A DNA stretch of 64,000 bases from the NCBI GenBank assembly GCA_947450645.1, contig CANFWH010000003.1, positions 85,217-149,216 of the forward strand. Reading direction: 5' to 3'. This document shows, one piece after another, positions 9,706 through 19,682 of the stretch; position 1 is the first letter of the stretch; every line of letters starts with the position of its first letter. This DNA is from Comamonadaceae bacterium (lineage in GTDB: Bacteria; Pseudomonadota; Gammaproteobacteria; Burkholderiales; Burkholderiaceae_C). Both the position numbers and the translations under genes were made by a program. The notes beneath the pieces are model-generated. The model was not told the DNA's origin. It worked only from the letters and a program-made list of their open reading frames with translations, and did not search any database.

Positions 9706-10551
9706 ATGACACCTCGGTTCACACTCTTGCAAGCATTGCATCCTGCCTTACTCTCAGGCGTCATCTCTTTTTTACTCTTAAGCAGCGGCGTGACACTGGC
9801 ACAAAGCCGTACGCCAGAAGCTGCGCCCATCACACCACTGGCCGAAGCGCAAGCGGCACTAGAGCGACGTGACTGGGCAAACGCCGAAGCCCTGCTCAAT
9901 CCATTGGTTAAGGCCGAGCCCAAAAGTCCATTCGCGTATTTCGAACTGGCACAACTCTACGAAAACACCAACCGCGTTGAAGCGGCTAAAAACATCTATC
10001 AAGCAATTGCAGCCATCCCTGAAGCCGAAAAATCAAACTATGTTGTGATTGCTGTGAAGGACAATAAAAAATACATGGTCTTGTTACCCAACTTGGCGCA
10101 AGAAAGACTCGCCACTCTAGGCGGTAACAATATCGCTCAAGCAAACCCTGCGCAGCTTGCCGCGATGGCTACACCAGCAACAGCAGCAAACCCCGTGCAA
10201 TCTGCTTCAGCAATAGAGAACACACCACAAGTGATTGCCATGCGCCAATGGCTAGCAGCATGGCAATCAAAGAACTTAAATAGCTACTTCGCAAGCTATG
10301 TTCCAGGCTATAAGGGTGACATGGCAAGCTCGGCCGCATGGCAAAAAGCTAGAACGCAACGCATTAAAACAAAAACAAAAATTAACATCAATGTCTACGA
10401 TGTGAGCATAACGCCACAGGATGCACAACAAATGCAAGTGAAGTTTACGCAGGCCTACGTTTCATCCAATCTTGCGAGCGTTGTTCAAAAAACGTTGGTG
10501 ATGGTGAACCGCAACGGTCGCTGGTTAATTGCCAAAGAAATGTCTAAATAA
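9706..10551 (+). CDS. Exported protein with TPR-like and Cds6/NTF2-like domains (copy 2)
   Basis: Paralogue of the preceding gene, 281 residues, starting 18 nt after its stop. The signal peptide ends near TLAQS (~32). The TPR-like part repeats the same wording (ALERRDWANAEALLNPLV, FAYFELAQLYENTNRVEAAK), and the C-terminal domain matches ([30 protein letters not shown]). AGGAA lies upstream of the ATG. The last 27 nt overlap the end of the opposing tatD gene, so no terminator separates them. Tandem duplication of one ancestor is the simplest explanation. Confidence 0.75.
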   Translation: MTPRFTLLQALHPALLSGVISFLLLSSGVTLAQSRTPEAAPITPLAEAQAALERRDWANAEALLNPLVKAEPKSPFAYFELAQLYENTNRVEAAKNIYQAIAAIPEAEKSNYVVIAVKDNKKYMVLLPNLAQERLATLGGNNIAQANPAQLAAMATPATAANPVQSASAIENTPQVIAMRQWLAAWQSKNLNSYFASYVPGYKGDMASSAAWQKARTQRIKTKTKININVYDVSITPQDAQQMQVKFTQAYVSSNLASVVQKTLVMVNRNGRWLIAKEMSK

Positions 10552-11358
10552 CTGCTGCACGTTTTGCGTGGTTTGATGGGCAATTGCTACTGCATCCATC
10601 CCACGCAAATCCGCCAACATAGCGCCAATTCGAGGCAACTCGATTGGCGTATTTTTTTGAACAATTCCCCCCTGCGCCCGATCATCCGCCGTCACATAGA
10701 GCCACTGCGGTGGGATATCAGGTGCGTCCGTCTCCAGCACGATGGACTCTAGCGGCAACGTAGCCGCCAAGCGCCTGATTTGTCGGGAGCGCTCATATGT
10801 CAGCGTGCCGCCAAACCCAAGTTTGAATCCAAACTCAATAAGACCATAGGCTTGCTGCACGCTGCCATTAAACGCATGAGCAATGCCGCCAACGCTCTTC
10901 GGCCAAGCTATGTCCCGTAAGCCTTTGAGGAGCATATCGGCACTTTTCCGCACATGCAAAATCACTGGCAAGTTATGCCTTTTGGCAATCGCTAACTGAG
11001 CGGTATAAAAATGCCATTGCTTGCTTTTCATCTCATCTGTGCAAAGCTCAGGCACAAAATAATCGAGACCAATTTCACCCACCGCCACCAAACGCTTGTC
11101 GTCTTTAAGTCTAATGAGTTCTGACTCTAAAAAATCCAAATCATTGCCCGTAGCACGCGGCACATAAAGCGGATGAATGCCCAGCGCATACAGATCACCG
11201 TGCTGATGCGCGAGTTTTTGAGCGATCTCAAAATTCAATCTCTCAACTGCGGGAATCACAACAAAGCCAACACCAGCCTGTCTTGCAGCGGCGCGCACCA
11301 CATCTCGGTCCGCATCAAACTCGGGCGCATCAAGGTGGCAGTGACTATCGACCCACAT
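10525..11358 (-). CDS. tatD: TatD-family metal-dependent hydrolase
   Basis: TIM-barrel nuclease family protein (277 residues). Metal ligands are seen in VDSHCHLD (residues 3-10), in the Glu of VGEIGLDY, in the His of [10 protein letters not shown], in GIAHAFNGS and in LETDAPDIP near the C-terminus. TatD proteins degrade DNA with 3'-5' exonuclease activity in E. coli. I chose the ATG at 11358, which opens directly on the WVDSHCHLD start; upstream codons only read into lolD. It overlaps the lolD 3' end by 14 nt and converges on the preceding plus-strand gene. Confidence 0.92.
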   Translation of the reverse strand: MWVDSHCHLDAPEFDADRDVVRAAARQAGVGFVVIPAVERLNFEIAQKLAHQHGDLYALGIHPLYVPRATGNDLDFLESELIRLKDDKRLVAVGEIGLDYFVPELCTDEMKSKQWHFYTAQLAIAKRHNLPVILHVRKSADMLLKGLRDIAWPKSVGGIAHAFNGSVQQAYGLIEFGFKLGFGGTLTYERSRQIRRLAATLPLESIVLETDAPDIPPQWLYVTADDRAQGGIVQKNTPIELPRIGAMLADLRGMDAVAIAHQTTQNVQQLFRHFFGN

Positions 11359-12031
11359 GGATGGAAAGCGGGAACACGCGGTCGCACCGACTCGCCAGTG
11401 CCTCATCGTGCGTGACCAAGACAAAGGCTGTGCCTTGCGCTTTGGATAGACTCAGCATCATCTCGAAAATGCCATCTGCTGTCCGTCTATCTAAATTGCC
11501 CGTAGGCTCGTCGGCCAAAACGCATGCGGGTTTGCAGACCAATGATCTCGCAATAGCCACCCGCTGGCGTTCACCGCCCGATAGCTCTGCGGGCCTATGT
11601 GCCATGCGGCTTACCAGCCCAACGTCTTTTAAGATTTGTGCCGCTTGCTCGCGTGCCGCATCTCGGTTCATACGCCTGATCCACAGCGGCATCGCAACGT
11701 TATCGAGCGCTGAAAACTCTGGCAAAAGATGATGGAATTGATAGACAAAGCCAAGATGCTGATTGCGCCACGCGCCTTGCTCGGACTGGCTCATGCTTGT
11801 CCAATCGCACCCCATAAGCGCGACTCTGCCACTTGTCGGCGCATCCAAACCGCCCAGCAAATGCAGCAGTGTGCTCTTGCCCGAACCCGATGCGCCCACG
11901 ATGGCGAGTGTTTCACCTTTGGACACTGTCAAATCTAAGTTTTGTAGCACCGTCACATCCAGCACACCGTCGTGAAAGCGCTTGCTCAGGCTTCGAGCTT
12001 GCAAGATAACGTTCATATTCACATCACTCAT
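11345..12031 (-). CDS. lolD: Lipoprotein-releasing ABC transporter ATP-binding protein
   Basis: ATPase of the LolCDE complex that extracts outer-membrane lipoproteins from the inner membrane (228 residues). Walker A is GASGSGKST, the signature is [13 protein letters not shown], and Walker B is [12 protein letters not shown]; the MacB/LolD-type Q-loop region reads [11 protein letters not shown]. The start at 12031 (MSDVNMN) overlaps the lolC stop by 8 nt; an alternative ATG is at 12016. It lies between lolC and tatD, a familiar order in betaproteobacteria. Confidence 0.93.
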   Translation of the reverse strand: MSDVNMNVILQARSLSKRFHDGVLDVTVLQNLDLTVSKGETLAIVGASGSGKSTLLHLLGGLDAPTSGRVALMGCDWTSMSQSEQGAWRNQHLGFVYQFHHLLPEFSALDNVAMPLWIRRMNRDAAREQAAQILKDVGLVSRMAHRPAELSGGERQRVAIARSLVCKPACVLADEPTGNLDRRTADGIFEMMLSLSKAQGTAFVLVTHDEALASRCDRVFPLSIHVGR

Positions 12032-13328
12032 AGCGCAGTGCCTCCGCAGGATTGACACGGCTGGCACGCCAGCTGGGATAGAGCGTCGCCACAAACGCCA
12101 GCACCAGCGAGATCATCGTAATCGGCACGATATCGCCGCTTTGCGGCTCGCTGGGCATTCGGCTAATCAAATAAATATCGCGTGGCAAAAAACTCGCGTG
12201 AAAAAGATGCTCAATCGCGGGCACGATAACATCGATGTTGTAGGCAACGAGCAGCCCTAGACCAAGCCCAGCAAGGGTTCCGACCACACCCACCGCCGCG
12301 CCTTGCACCACGAAGATGCCCATGATGGAGCGCGGCGTTGCGCCAAGCGTTCGCAGAATCGCGATGTCCGCACGCTTGTCGGTCACCGTCATTACTAACG
12401 TGCTCACTAGGTTGAACGCCGCCACCGCCACGATGAGCGTGAGGATAATGAACATCATAGTTTTTTCGACTTGAACCGCCGCAAACCACGAACGATTTTG
12501 TTTTGTCCAATCGCGCACATAAAGATCGCCAAGCGTAGAAGCCCGGATGGATAAGGCCTGCGAGAGAGCATCTCCAACTTGTATGGCTTGGTGCAAGTCA
12601 CGCAATTTCACGCGCACGCCTGTTGCGCCTTCCAGCCTAAACATCTTGGCAGCGTCAGCCACGTGCATCATGGCGAGGTTCGCGTCGTACTCGTAATGCC
12701 CCGAATTAAAAGTCCCAAGCACACGCATTTGTTTGAGGCGCGGTGTGATGCCTGCAGGCGTCACCTGCCCGCTGGGTGCGATCAAGGTCACCGTATCACC
12801 ACGCATCACGCCAAGGCGTTTGGCAAGGTCAGCGCCTAGCACGATGCCAAACTCGCCCTCGTGCAGCCCTTTATACATAAGGCTTGCAGAGACATCACTA
12901 TTTTTAACCACATCGCTCACTTCAGATTCAAGGCTAGGCTCAATGCCGCGAATCAGCACGCCCTTCATGTCCTCGCCCCGCGCCAGCAAAGCCTGCGCGT
13001 CGATGAAAGGGGCAGCGCCTACGACTTCAGGATTTTTTTTAATCTCAGCGATAGTGCCCAGCACATCACGCAGCGCGCCGCCGTCATTGGCCACCACTTC
13101 AATGTGCGAGACCACGCCCAGCATCCGATCGCGCACTTCTTTTTGGAAACCATTCATCACCGACAACACGATGATGAGCGCTGCCACGCCAAGGCCAATG
13201 CCCAGCATGGACACGCCCGAGATGAACGAGATAAAGCCGTTGCGCCGCGTGCCACGCCCCGCACGGGTGTAGCGCCAACCGAGTAACCATTCGTAAGGAA
13301 TTTCAAATGTCTTGGATAAAATTTTCAT
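12024..13328 (-). CDS. lolC: Lipoprotein-releasing ABC transporter permease LolC/LolE
   Basis: Inner-membrane permease of the lipoprotein export complex, 434 residues from the ATG at 13328. Conserved N-terminus [18 protein letters not shown], then [13 protein letters not shown] forming the first membrane span. A large periplasmic domain occupies ~50-260, and three C-terminal spans follow, with the FtsX motif around [16 protein letters not shown]. The single C/E-type gene suggests one permease may form a homodimer with LolD, as in bacteria that have LolF-like proteins, unless a second copy lies elsewhere. An upstream ATG at 13346 would overlap the start codon of the divergent gene. Confidence 0.92.
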   Translation of the reverse strand: MKILSKTFEIPYEWLLGWRYTRAGRGTRRNGFISFISGVSMLGIGLGVAALIIVLSVMNGFQKEVRDRMLGVVSHIEVVANDGGALRDVLGTIAEIKKNPEVVGAAPFIDAQALLARGEDMKGVLIRGIEPSLESEVSDVVKNSDVSASLMYKGLHEGEFGIVLGADLAKRLGVMRGDTVTLIAPSGQVTPAGITPRLKQMRVLGTFNSGHYEYDANLAMMHVADAAKMFRLEGATGVRVKLRDLHQAIQVGDALSQALSIRASTLGDLYVRDWTKQNRSWFAAVQVEKTMMFIILTLIVAVAAFNLVSTLVMTVTDKRADIAILRTLGATPRSIMGIFVVQGAAVGVVGTLAGLGLGLLVAYNIDVIVPAIEHLFHASFLPRDIYLISRMPSEPQSGDIVPITMISLVLAFVATLYPSWRASRVNPAEALRYE

Positions 13329-13344
13329 AAGAGACAATTGTGGC

Positions 13345-14193
13345 ATGGCAAATCATTCGCATTTCATCATTCCGTTCGCATCTAGCCTGGACGACGCTTG
13401 CTATGCCGCCATCAAAACGCTGGCGCTGCCAAACCTCGCTCGCTTCTTCAAGCAAGCCGAACTCGTGAACGAAGATGTGGGCGACGAATTTGATTTCATC
13501 CCACCGCACGAACGCGTGCTCGAATTAACGGATCAAGTCATCGTCACGCCTTGCCACTGGTCGGTTGGCATTGACAACATCCGCATGGACGACCCTGCCG
13601 ATTTGCAGCTCATTGACGCGGAATCACGCGCTTTATTTGCTGTTGTGTTGCCCTATTTTTTAGAGGATGACATCGCCTTGACCTATGAAGCACCCTTGCG
13701 CTGGTTGGCTGCAAGCCCCGTTCTGCAAGGGCTAGCTCTGGCATCGTTGGACCGCGTGATGGGTCGCAATGTCGATGTCTGGCAACCGCAAAGCGAAGAC
13801 AGCAAAGCGATTCGCCGCTTGCAAAACGAAATGCAAATGCTGCTCTATACGCACCCGATAAACGAGGTGCGAGAAGCACGCGGTTTGCCCACCGTCAACT
13901 CGTTTTGGTTGAGTCGTCAAGCCAAAAGCGACGCGCGTTTTGATTTTTCTTTGCAGGCCAGCGCCTTGCGCGGCGACTGGTTGCAATGGGTGCATGGCTG
14001 GCAAGCCATATCGGATAAGCTTTTCAAGAGCATGGCTCTTGCAAGCCAATCAGGATGTGGCCTGCAGCTCACCTTATGTGGTGAGAGAAACGCACACACC
14101 TACGTCATCCCTGCCAAGCGCAACTTTTCTAGCACAATGCGGCGACTCTTCAAACCCGCGCCCAGCATTCAATCGGTACTCTTAGCGCTATGA
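13345..14193 (+). CDS. Conserved protein coupled to recJ (function unknown)
   Basis: A 282-residue protein starting MANHSHFIIPFAS. I recognise the pattern as one found next to recJ in betaproteobacteria, sometimes annotated as phosphoglycerate-mutase-related. The stretches LPNLARFF, IPPHERVL and EALRLVNSFW-like (PTVNSFWLS) fit that group, but I see no catalytic motif that would justify an enzyme name. No signal peptide or membrane segment is visible. It overlaps recJ by ATGA, so translation is coupled. Its start is only 16 nt from the divergent lolC start. Confidence 0.7.
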   Translation: MANHSHFIIPFASSLDDACYAAIKTLALPNLARFFKQAELVNEDVGDEFDFIPPHERVLELTDQVIVTPCHWSVGIDNIRMDDPADLQLIDAESRALFAVVLPYFLEDDIALTYEAPLRWLAASPVLQGLALASLDRVMGRNVDVWQPQSEDSKAIRRLQNEMQMLLYTHPINEVREARGLPTVNSFWLSRQAKSDARFDFSLQASALRGDWLQWVHGWQAISDKLFKSMALASQSGCGLQLTLCGERNAHTYVIPAKRNFSSTMRRLFKPAPSIQSVLLAL

Positions 14194-15920
14194 GCATGGA
14201 CATCAAAATTAGCACACGCGATGTGCCGCCGCGCAGCCAGTGGACATTGGAGCAATCGGGTGTGCCGCCCCTGCTGGCTCGGCTGTATGCCGCACGGGGC
14301 GTGGCGTCAACCGATGAGCTGGATGATTCGCTCGCCAAACTTTTATCACCCAGCGGCCTCTTAGGAATTGGCACAGCCGCCCAATTGCTCGCCGATTTAA
14401 TTGCGCGTCAAGCCCGCATTTGCATCGTGGCAGATTACGACTGCGACGGCGCGACAGCGTGTGCTGTGGCGTTGCGCGGCTTGCGCTTGCTTGGTGCGCA
14501 GCACGTGGACTACCTAGTCCCCAATCGCGCTCAAGACGGCTATGGCCTGACGCCACTCATTGCCGAGCGCGTGGCTGCCACGGGCGCGGAAGTACTCATC
14601 ACCGTGGACAACGGCATCGCAAGCGTGACGGGCGTGGCACGGGCAACGAAACTCGGGCTCACCGTCATCGTGACCGATCACCATTTGCCCGTGGCCGAGA
14701 CACCCGCCGCCGATGCCATCGTCAATCCGAATCAACACGGCTGTACTTTCGCCAGCAAAGCCATGGCGGGTGTGGGTGTGATGTTTTATACGCTGCTGGC
14801 CACTCGCTCTGAAATGCGCGAGCGCGGTTTGTATGAGACTAGCCCGCAGCCCAAGCTGGACGTGCTCTTGCCACTAGTTGCGCTTGGCACGGTAGCTGAT
14901 GTGGTCAAGCTGGATGCCAACAATCGCCGCCTTGTCTCTCAAGGTCTTCGGCGCATCCGCGCAGGCAACTTACCCATTGGTATGGCGGCGCTGTTTGCTG
15001 TGGCGGCACGCAAAGCATTTGCTGCCACAACGTTTGATTTTGGTTTTGCACTCGCCCCGCGCATCAATGCGGCTGGGCGTTTGTCGGATATGCGACTGGG
15101 TATTGAGTGTCTCGCCACGGACGATACGGCGCGAGCGAACGAGCTTGCCAAGCAGCTAGACAGCATCAACCGCGAACGGCGCGAGATCGAGGGAGGAATG
15201 CGTGATCAGGCGCTGGAAATAGCGGCCTCTTTGTTAGATACCTCCAAAGAGCCACCGAGTGCGATTAGCGTCTTTGACCCCGATTTCCACGAGGGCGTAG
15301 TGGGCATCGTGGCTTCGCGCCTCAAAGACCAATGGCATAGACCTACCTTCGTGTTTGCGCCGAGCGGGGCTTTAAACACCGCTGGCGAGCCCGTGGCGGA
15401 GTTGAAAGGCTCTGGTCGCTCCATCGCAGGTTTTCATCTGCGAGACGCGCTTGATTTGGTAGCGAAGCGACATCCTGATTTGCTGCTGCGTTTTGGTGGA
15501 CACGCCATGGCAGCGGGCTGCACGATTAGTGAAGATGACTTCGAACAATTTGATGGGGCCTTTCAGCAAGTCGCAAGCGACTGGCTAGAGAAAGAAACTT
15601 TGCAGCGACGTTTACTCACCGATGGTTCGCTACCCGTATCGGAGTGCCGCGTTGATGTGGCCGAAAGCCTCAATCGGGAAGTCTGGGGCCAAGGATTTTT
15701 ACCACCTATTTTTTGCGATACCGTCGAAGTGCTGAGTCAGCGCATCGTGGGAGAAAAGCACCTCGCGCTCAAACTCAAACATCAAGGCGTGGCCGTTGAA
15801 GGGATTTGGTTTAACCGCATAGAACCGCTACAAGCCACAGCCACATTGGCTTACAGGCTAGAAGCAGACGAGTGGCAAGGCAATAAGCGCGTCAAGTGGA
15901 TGATTGAAGCGGCTAGCTAA
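14190..15920 (+). CDS. recJ: Single-stranded-DNA-specific 5'-3' exonuclease RecJ
   Basis: DHH/DHHA1 nuclease of recombination and mismatch repair, 576 residues, normal for RecJ. Motif I is DYDCDGATA (~residue 80), followed by VDNGIAS and the DHH motif TDHHLP (~165). The DHHA1 part holds FRFGGHA-like LRFGGHAMAAG (~435), and an OB-fold follows toward the C-terminus. All catalytic Asp/His residues I can check are present. It is translationally coupled by ATGA to the upstream conserved gene. Confidence 0.95.
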   Translation: MSMDIKISTRDVPPRSQWTLEQSGVPPLLARLYAARGVASTDELDDSLAKLLSPSGLLGIGTAAQLLADLIARQARICIVADYDCDGATACAVALRGLRLLGAQHVDYLVPNRAQDGYGLTPLIAERVAATGAEVLITVDNGIASVTGVARATKLGLTVIVTDHHLPVAETPAADAIVNPNQHGCTFASKAMAGVGVMFYTLLATRSEMRERGLYETSPQPKLDVLLPLVALGTVADVVKLDANNRRLVSQGLRRIRAGNLPIGMAALFAVAARKAFAATTFDFGFALAPRINAAGRLSDMRLGIECLATDDTARANELAKQLDSINRERREIEGGMRDQALEIAASLLDTSKEPPSAISVFDPDFHEGVVGIVASRLKDQWHRPTFVFAPSGALNTAGEPVAELKGSGRSIAGFHLRDALDLVAKRHPDLLLRFGGHAMAAGCTISEDDFEQFDGAFQQVASDWLEKETLQRRLLTDGSLPVSECRVDVAESLNREVWGQGFLPPIFCDTVEVLSQRIVGEKHLALKLKHQGVAVEGIWFNRIEPLQATATLAYRLEADEWQGNKRVKWMIEAAS

Positions 15921-15929
15921 AACACGTCA

Positions 15930-16709
15930 TTAAAACGGCACGCCAACAATTGCTTTAAAAATGATTTTGTCGTCTATCACGCCGAAGGCACGGCCTACAC
16001 CGACGTTAAATTCCCACTTGGCAAGCTCAAAATCAGCAGCCAAAAAAGTCATACGGTTTTGATTCGATCCTGTCATGGGTCCAGAAATTGCGCCACGATA
16101 ACTGTAGTTTTCAAGTCCCAATGACATAGGTTTTTCTGCCGAACCACCCATACGATAGGCCAGCTTGGTATCTAACTCGCTGGTCGTACCAAGCGCCGAT
16201 CCAGCGTTTAAAGCGCGGTCTAAGTTGTAGTTGCCGCCAAGCGTCCAATTGCCTGATTTGTACATTCCGATGAATTTGACCTGCCCCAAACGTTGATCCG
16301 CGTTGAAACGTGGATTAACTTTACCTATTTCAAAATTGACCGCCCAATACCAAGGCGAGCCATTCTTCTGCACATCCACGGACGAATCAGGACGCCACTT
16401 CACGCGGGCTTTCACGCCATCGGATAGCACACTGTTGTTCGCTTGGTCGGGACCTTTTGACGTGAGCCAATAGCCCGCCACTTCCCAATTTTTATTGATA
16501 CCGTAGCTCAGTTCTGGCGTGACGCGGAGCATTTTTCGATCAGCGGTCATCGCGCCCGTTTGAACCGTGGGCACGTAGTTGGTATGCACATCCAAGCTCC
16601 ACTCACGTGGCGCGTTGAACTCATCTAAATAGACTTGGATTTCTTCTGGCGCCGCGAGCGCCCACTGCGCAAAACATAAAACGATGACAGCGAATAGCGC
16701 CTTCATCAT
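15930..16709 (-). CDS. Putative outer-membrane beta-barrel protein
   Basis: A 259-residue protein with a clear signal peptide (MMKALFA... to QWALAA, cut before PEEIQ). The mature part alternates polar and aromatic residues in short strands (WSLDVHTNYV, YGINKNWEVAGYWL, WNFEVGKV-like WAVNFEIGKV), and the last residue is Phe, the usual outer-membrane assembly signal. No named family is recognised. It starts in an ATGA overlap with rhlE, and is convergent with recJ 9 nt away. Confidence 0.65.
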   Translation of the reverse strand: MMKALFAVIVLCFAQWALAAPEEIQVYLDEFNAPREWSLDVHTNYVPTVQTGAMTADRKMLRVTPELSYGINKNWEVAGYWLTSKGPDQANNSVLSDGVKARVKWRPDSSVDVQKNGSPWYWAVNFEIGKVNPRFNADQRLGQVKFIGMYKSGNWTLGGNYNLDRALNAGSALGTTSELDTKLAYRMGGSAEKPMSLGLENYSYRGAISGPMTGSNQNRMTFLAADFELAKWEFNVGVGRAFGVIDDKIIFKAIVGVPF

Positions 16710-18154
16710 GAAAAAAGTGCGGCCACTTTCTTTTTAGATTTGATATTGGCTGAAAATCCCGCCCTCGTGGAAGCCACGTGGGTATTGGCTTGCGGGCTAG
16801 AATGGCTTGCAAGCAACTCTGGTGTTGGCTCTTGATAAGGCTGCGTAAAAAACGGATCAATCGGTTTTTGCGGCGCTGGTCTTGCAAAAGTTTTTGGCGC
16901 ATAGCCTGTACGGTCTTCTCGTGCGGCACGGTGGCCCCGACGCTCTTCATCACTCCACACGCGATCACCCGAATTGAAGTGCCCTTGCTTGCGAATGTCA
17001 GGCTGGTACTCAGGAAACTCAATCGGCAGTAAATCAATTTTTTGCTTGGTGAGTTTTTCAATGTCACCCATCAAACGCATGTCGTTATTGCCGCCCACAA
17101 AACTCACGGCAATGCCACTCGCACCCGCACGGCCTGTACGGCCAATGCGGTGGATGTAATCTTCAGCGTTAAATGGAATGTCGTAGTTAAACACACAAGG
17201 CACGTCTTTGATATCGAGTCCACGCGCTGCGACGTCGGTCGCCACTAACAAATCGACTTCGCCTTTTTTGAACGCATCGAGTGCTTTCAAGCGTTCATCT
17301 TGCGACTTGTCGCCATGCAGCGCTGTGGCTTTAAAGCCCGCTTGCTCTAGGCTACGCGCCAAGCGAGCACAACCCAATTTGCTATTCACAAATACAAACG
17401 ATTGCTTAATTTGTTTTTCACGCAATAGCTGAATCAATGCACGGCGTTTGTCGTCGTCTTTGACACTATAAAAACTTTGCTCGATGGTGGATGCGGTTTC
17501 ATTGGGGCGCGCAACCTCAATCGTGACAGGGTTTTGCAGGTAGCTGGCAGATAAACGTCTAATCTCAGGCGAGAACGTGGCAGAGAACAAAAGTGTGGTT
17601 CGTGACTTGGGCAAGAAACTCAGGATGCGCTCGAGGTCTGGTAAAAAGCCGATATCTAGCATGCGGTCGGCTTCGTCGAGCACTACGTATTCGACTTGCG
17701 CCAGCGACACGTTTTTGGCTTCAATGTGATCGAGTAATCGGCCTGGCGTGGCGACTAAAACTTCCACCCCTTTTTTGAGCTCGATTGTTTGCGGCTTCAT
17801 GTCCATGCCACCAAAAACAACGGCGCTTCGAAGCTGCGTGTACTTGGCATAAGCCTTGACTTGCCCAGCCACTTGATCGGCCAACTCGCGGGTTGGAAGC
17901 AGCACTAAGGCACGAACTGGATGACGCGCAGGCGAAGTCGATGCACTTTCATGTTTGAGCATTCGCTGGAGTAGCGGGAGCGTAAACGCCGCCGTTTTGC
18001 CCGTGCCCGTTTGCGCTGCGCCCATCACGTCACCACCCGCGATCACCACAGGAATGGCCTGCGCCTGGATTGGAGTCATGGTTTCGTAGCCCATTTCGGC
18101 TACGGCGCGCATCAAGTTAGGTGCGAGATTTAATTGAGAAAAAGATAAAGGCAT
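16706..18154 (-). CDS. rhlE: DEAD-box ATP-dependent RNA helicase RhlE-type
   Basis: RNA helicase of 482 residues acting in RNA remodelling and ribosome assembly. The Q motif is near the N-terminus (MTPIQAQAIP), motif I AAQTGTGKTAAF, Ia PTRELA, II VLDEADRML, III SATFS, and motifs V/VI ATDVAARGLD and HRIGRTGRAG. The C-terminal ~100 residues are basic and low-complexity (RRGHRAARED, IKSKKKVAALFS), as in RhlE proteins. Its stop overlaps the start of the outer-membrane-like gene (ATGA). Confidence 0.92.
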   Translation of the reverse strand: MPLSFSQLNLAPNLMRAVAEMGYETMTPIQAQAIPVVIAGGDVMGAAQTGTGKTAAFTLPLLQRMLKHESASTSPARHPVRALVLLPTRELADQVAGQVKAYAKYTQLRSAVVFGGMDMKPQTIELKKGVEVLVATPGRLLDHIEAKNVSLAQVEYVVLDEADRMLDIGFLPDLERILSFLPKSRTTLLFSATFSPEIRRLSASYLQNPVTIEVARPNETASTIEQSFYSVKDDDKRRALIQLLREKQIKQSFVFVNSKLGCARLARSLEQAGFKATALHGDKSQDERLKALDAFKKGEVDLLVATDVAARGLDIKDVPCVFNYDIPFNAEDYIHRIGRTGRAGASGIAVSFVGGNNDMRLMGDIEKLTKQKIDLLPIEFPEYQPDIRKQGHFNSGDRVWSDEERRGHRAAREDRTGYAPKTFARPAPQKPIDPFFTQPYQEPTPELLASHSSPQANTHVASTRAGFSANIKSKKKVAALFS

Positions 18155-18178
18155 TAAAGATTGAAAAGTGCAGGCGTT

Positions 18179-19075
18179 TTAGAGTGTCTGCGTATTAAAA
18201 GTGTCACAGCGCTGGATGCTGCCACTTTGTAGTCCTGTGTTAAACCAGCGGACTCGTTGCTCGCTTGTCCCGTGCGTAAAGCTCTCGGGACGCACCGTGC
18301 CTGTAGCGGCACGCTGCAAAGCGTCATCGCCTATTTTAGTCGCTGCGTTCAAAGCCGTATCCACGTCGGCTTGCTCGATGCGAAATTGGTCTTTCGCGTG
18401 GTAGCCCCACACACCCGCTAAGCAATCAGCTTGCAGCTCTAGGCGAACCGATAGCGCGTTTTGCTGCGCCTCACTCACGCGACCACGCTGTGCATCCACC
18501 TTGCCACTAATGCCCAGCAAGTTTTGTACGTGATGCCCCACTTCGTGCGCAATCACATAGGCTTGAGCAAAGTCACCTGGTGCTCCTAAACGGTTCTTCA
18601 ACGTTTGATAAAAATCGAGGTCGATATAGACTTTTTGATCGGCTGGGCAATAAAAAGGCCCTTGCGCCGTAGAGCCTTGCCCACAAGCGGTGGGATAGCT
18701 ACGAGTGAACATGACAAGACGCGGGGCTTTGTACTGCGCACCTGCTGCCTGAAAGAGCTTTCCCCACACATCTTCGGTGCTGGCTAAGACCTCTTTCACG
18801 TGGTGCGCCAGCACATCGTCCGCAGGTGTGGCGTGCGGCTGAGCTTGTTGTTGCACTTGGGGTTGCGGGGAACTGCCTCCCATGAAACCCAAAATAGTGA
18901 GTGGATTGATACCTAAAAAATAGGACGCAACGAGCGCAATAACAATGCCACCAATGCTGATGTGACGGCCACCAATCAGACCGCCTAGCAAGCCACTGCC
19001 GCCGCCTGATCCACCGTCATCGCCGCCGCGCACATCATCAACATTGTCTGATTCGCGTTGTCCGTCCCATTGCAT
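18179..19075 (-). CDS. YpfJ-type neutral zinc metallopeptidase
   Basis: Zinc metallopeptidase-family protein of 298 residues. A Gly/Asp-rich N-terminus precedes a single membrane span (SIGGIVIALVASYFLG, ~residues 40-55). The zinc motif HEVGHHVQ (HEXXH) is near residue 178, and a downstream Glu-containing helix LELQADCLAG (~210) supplies the third ligand. Substrate and role are not known for the YpfJ group. It stands alone between dcd and rhlE on the same strand. Confidence 0.88.
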   Translation of the reverse strand: MQWDGQRESDNVDDVRGGDDGGSGGGSGLLGGLIGGRHISIGGIVIALVASYFLGINPLTILGFMGGSSPQPQVQQQAQPHATPADDVLAHHVKEVLASTEDVWGKLFQAAGAQYKAPRLVMFTRSYPTACGQGSTAQGPFYCPADQKVYIDLDFYQTLKNRLGAPGDFAQAYVIAHEVGHHVQNLLGISGKVDAQRGRVSEAQQNALSVRLELQADCLAGVWGYHAKDQFRIEQADVDTALNAATKIGDDALQRAATGTVRPESFTHGTSEQRVRWFNTGLQSGSIQRCDTFNTQTL

Positions 19076-19102
19076 GATGCGTATTCCGATCTCGAATAAT
19101 GT

Positions 19103-19666
19103 TTATGTCTTAGGCAGCGTCACACCAACCTGCCCTTGGTATTTGCCGCCGCGGTCTTTGTACGAAGTCTCGCAAACCTTGCTAGCTTCAAAGAACAGCA
19201 CTTGGGCGCAGCCCTCGCCCGCATAAATTTTGGCCGGCAACGGCGTGGTGTTAGAAAACTCAAGCGTCACATAGCCTTCCCACTCAGGCTCAAAGGGCGT
19301 CACATTCACGATAATGCCACAGCGTGCGTAGGTGCTTTTGCCAAGACAAACCGTAAGCAAATCACGCGGGATGCGAAAGTACTCCATCGTTCTAGCCAGT
19401 GCAAAACTGTTGGGCGGAATGATGCAGTAATCACCCTCAAAATCCACAAAACTTTTTTCATCAAAGTTTTTAGGATCCACCACCGTGCTGTGGATATTGG
19501 TGAAGACTTTGAACTCGCGGGCGCAGCGGATGTCATAGCCATAGCTTGATGTGCCATAGCTAATCACGCGGTTGCCATCGACTTGTTTAACCTGCGTAGG
19601 GCTAAACGGTTCAATCATGCCTTTGGCGGCAAGTTCGTTAATTTGGGTGTCGCAAAGAATACTCAT
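19103..19666 (-). CDS. dcd: dCTP deaminase
   Basis: Converts dCTP to dUTP, feeding dTMP synthesis; 187 residues, typical of the proteobacterial enzyme. Conserved stretches include [29 protein letters not shown] (phosphate-binding Ser and Arg) and the catalytic Glu segment [13 protein letters not shown]. The C-terminal [11 protein letters not shown] lid is present. Small intergenic gaps on both sides and shared strand are compatible with independent transcription. Confidence 0.95.
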   Translation of the reverse strand: MSILCDTQINELAAKGMIEPFSPTQVKQVDGNRVISYGTSSYGYDIRCAREFKVFTNIHSTVVDPKNFDEKSFVDFEGDYCIIPPNSFALARTMEYFRIPRDLLTVCLGKSTYARCGIIVNVTPFEPEWEGYVTLEFSNTTPLPAKIYAGEGCAQVLFFEASKVCETSYKDRGGKYQGQVGVTLPKT

Positions 19667-19682
19667 GCGAACATTTTACGGG

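Noticed and set aside
14420..14812. A 130-codon plus-strand frame inside recJ
   Set aside because: It is an Arg/His-rich +1 shadow frame of recJ with no separate evidence.
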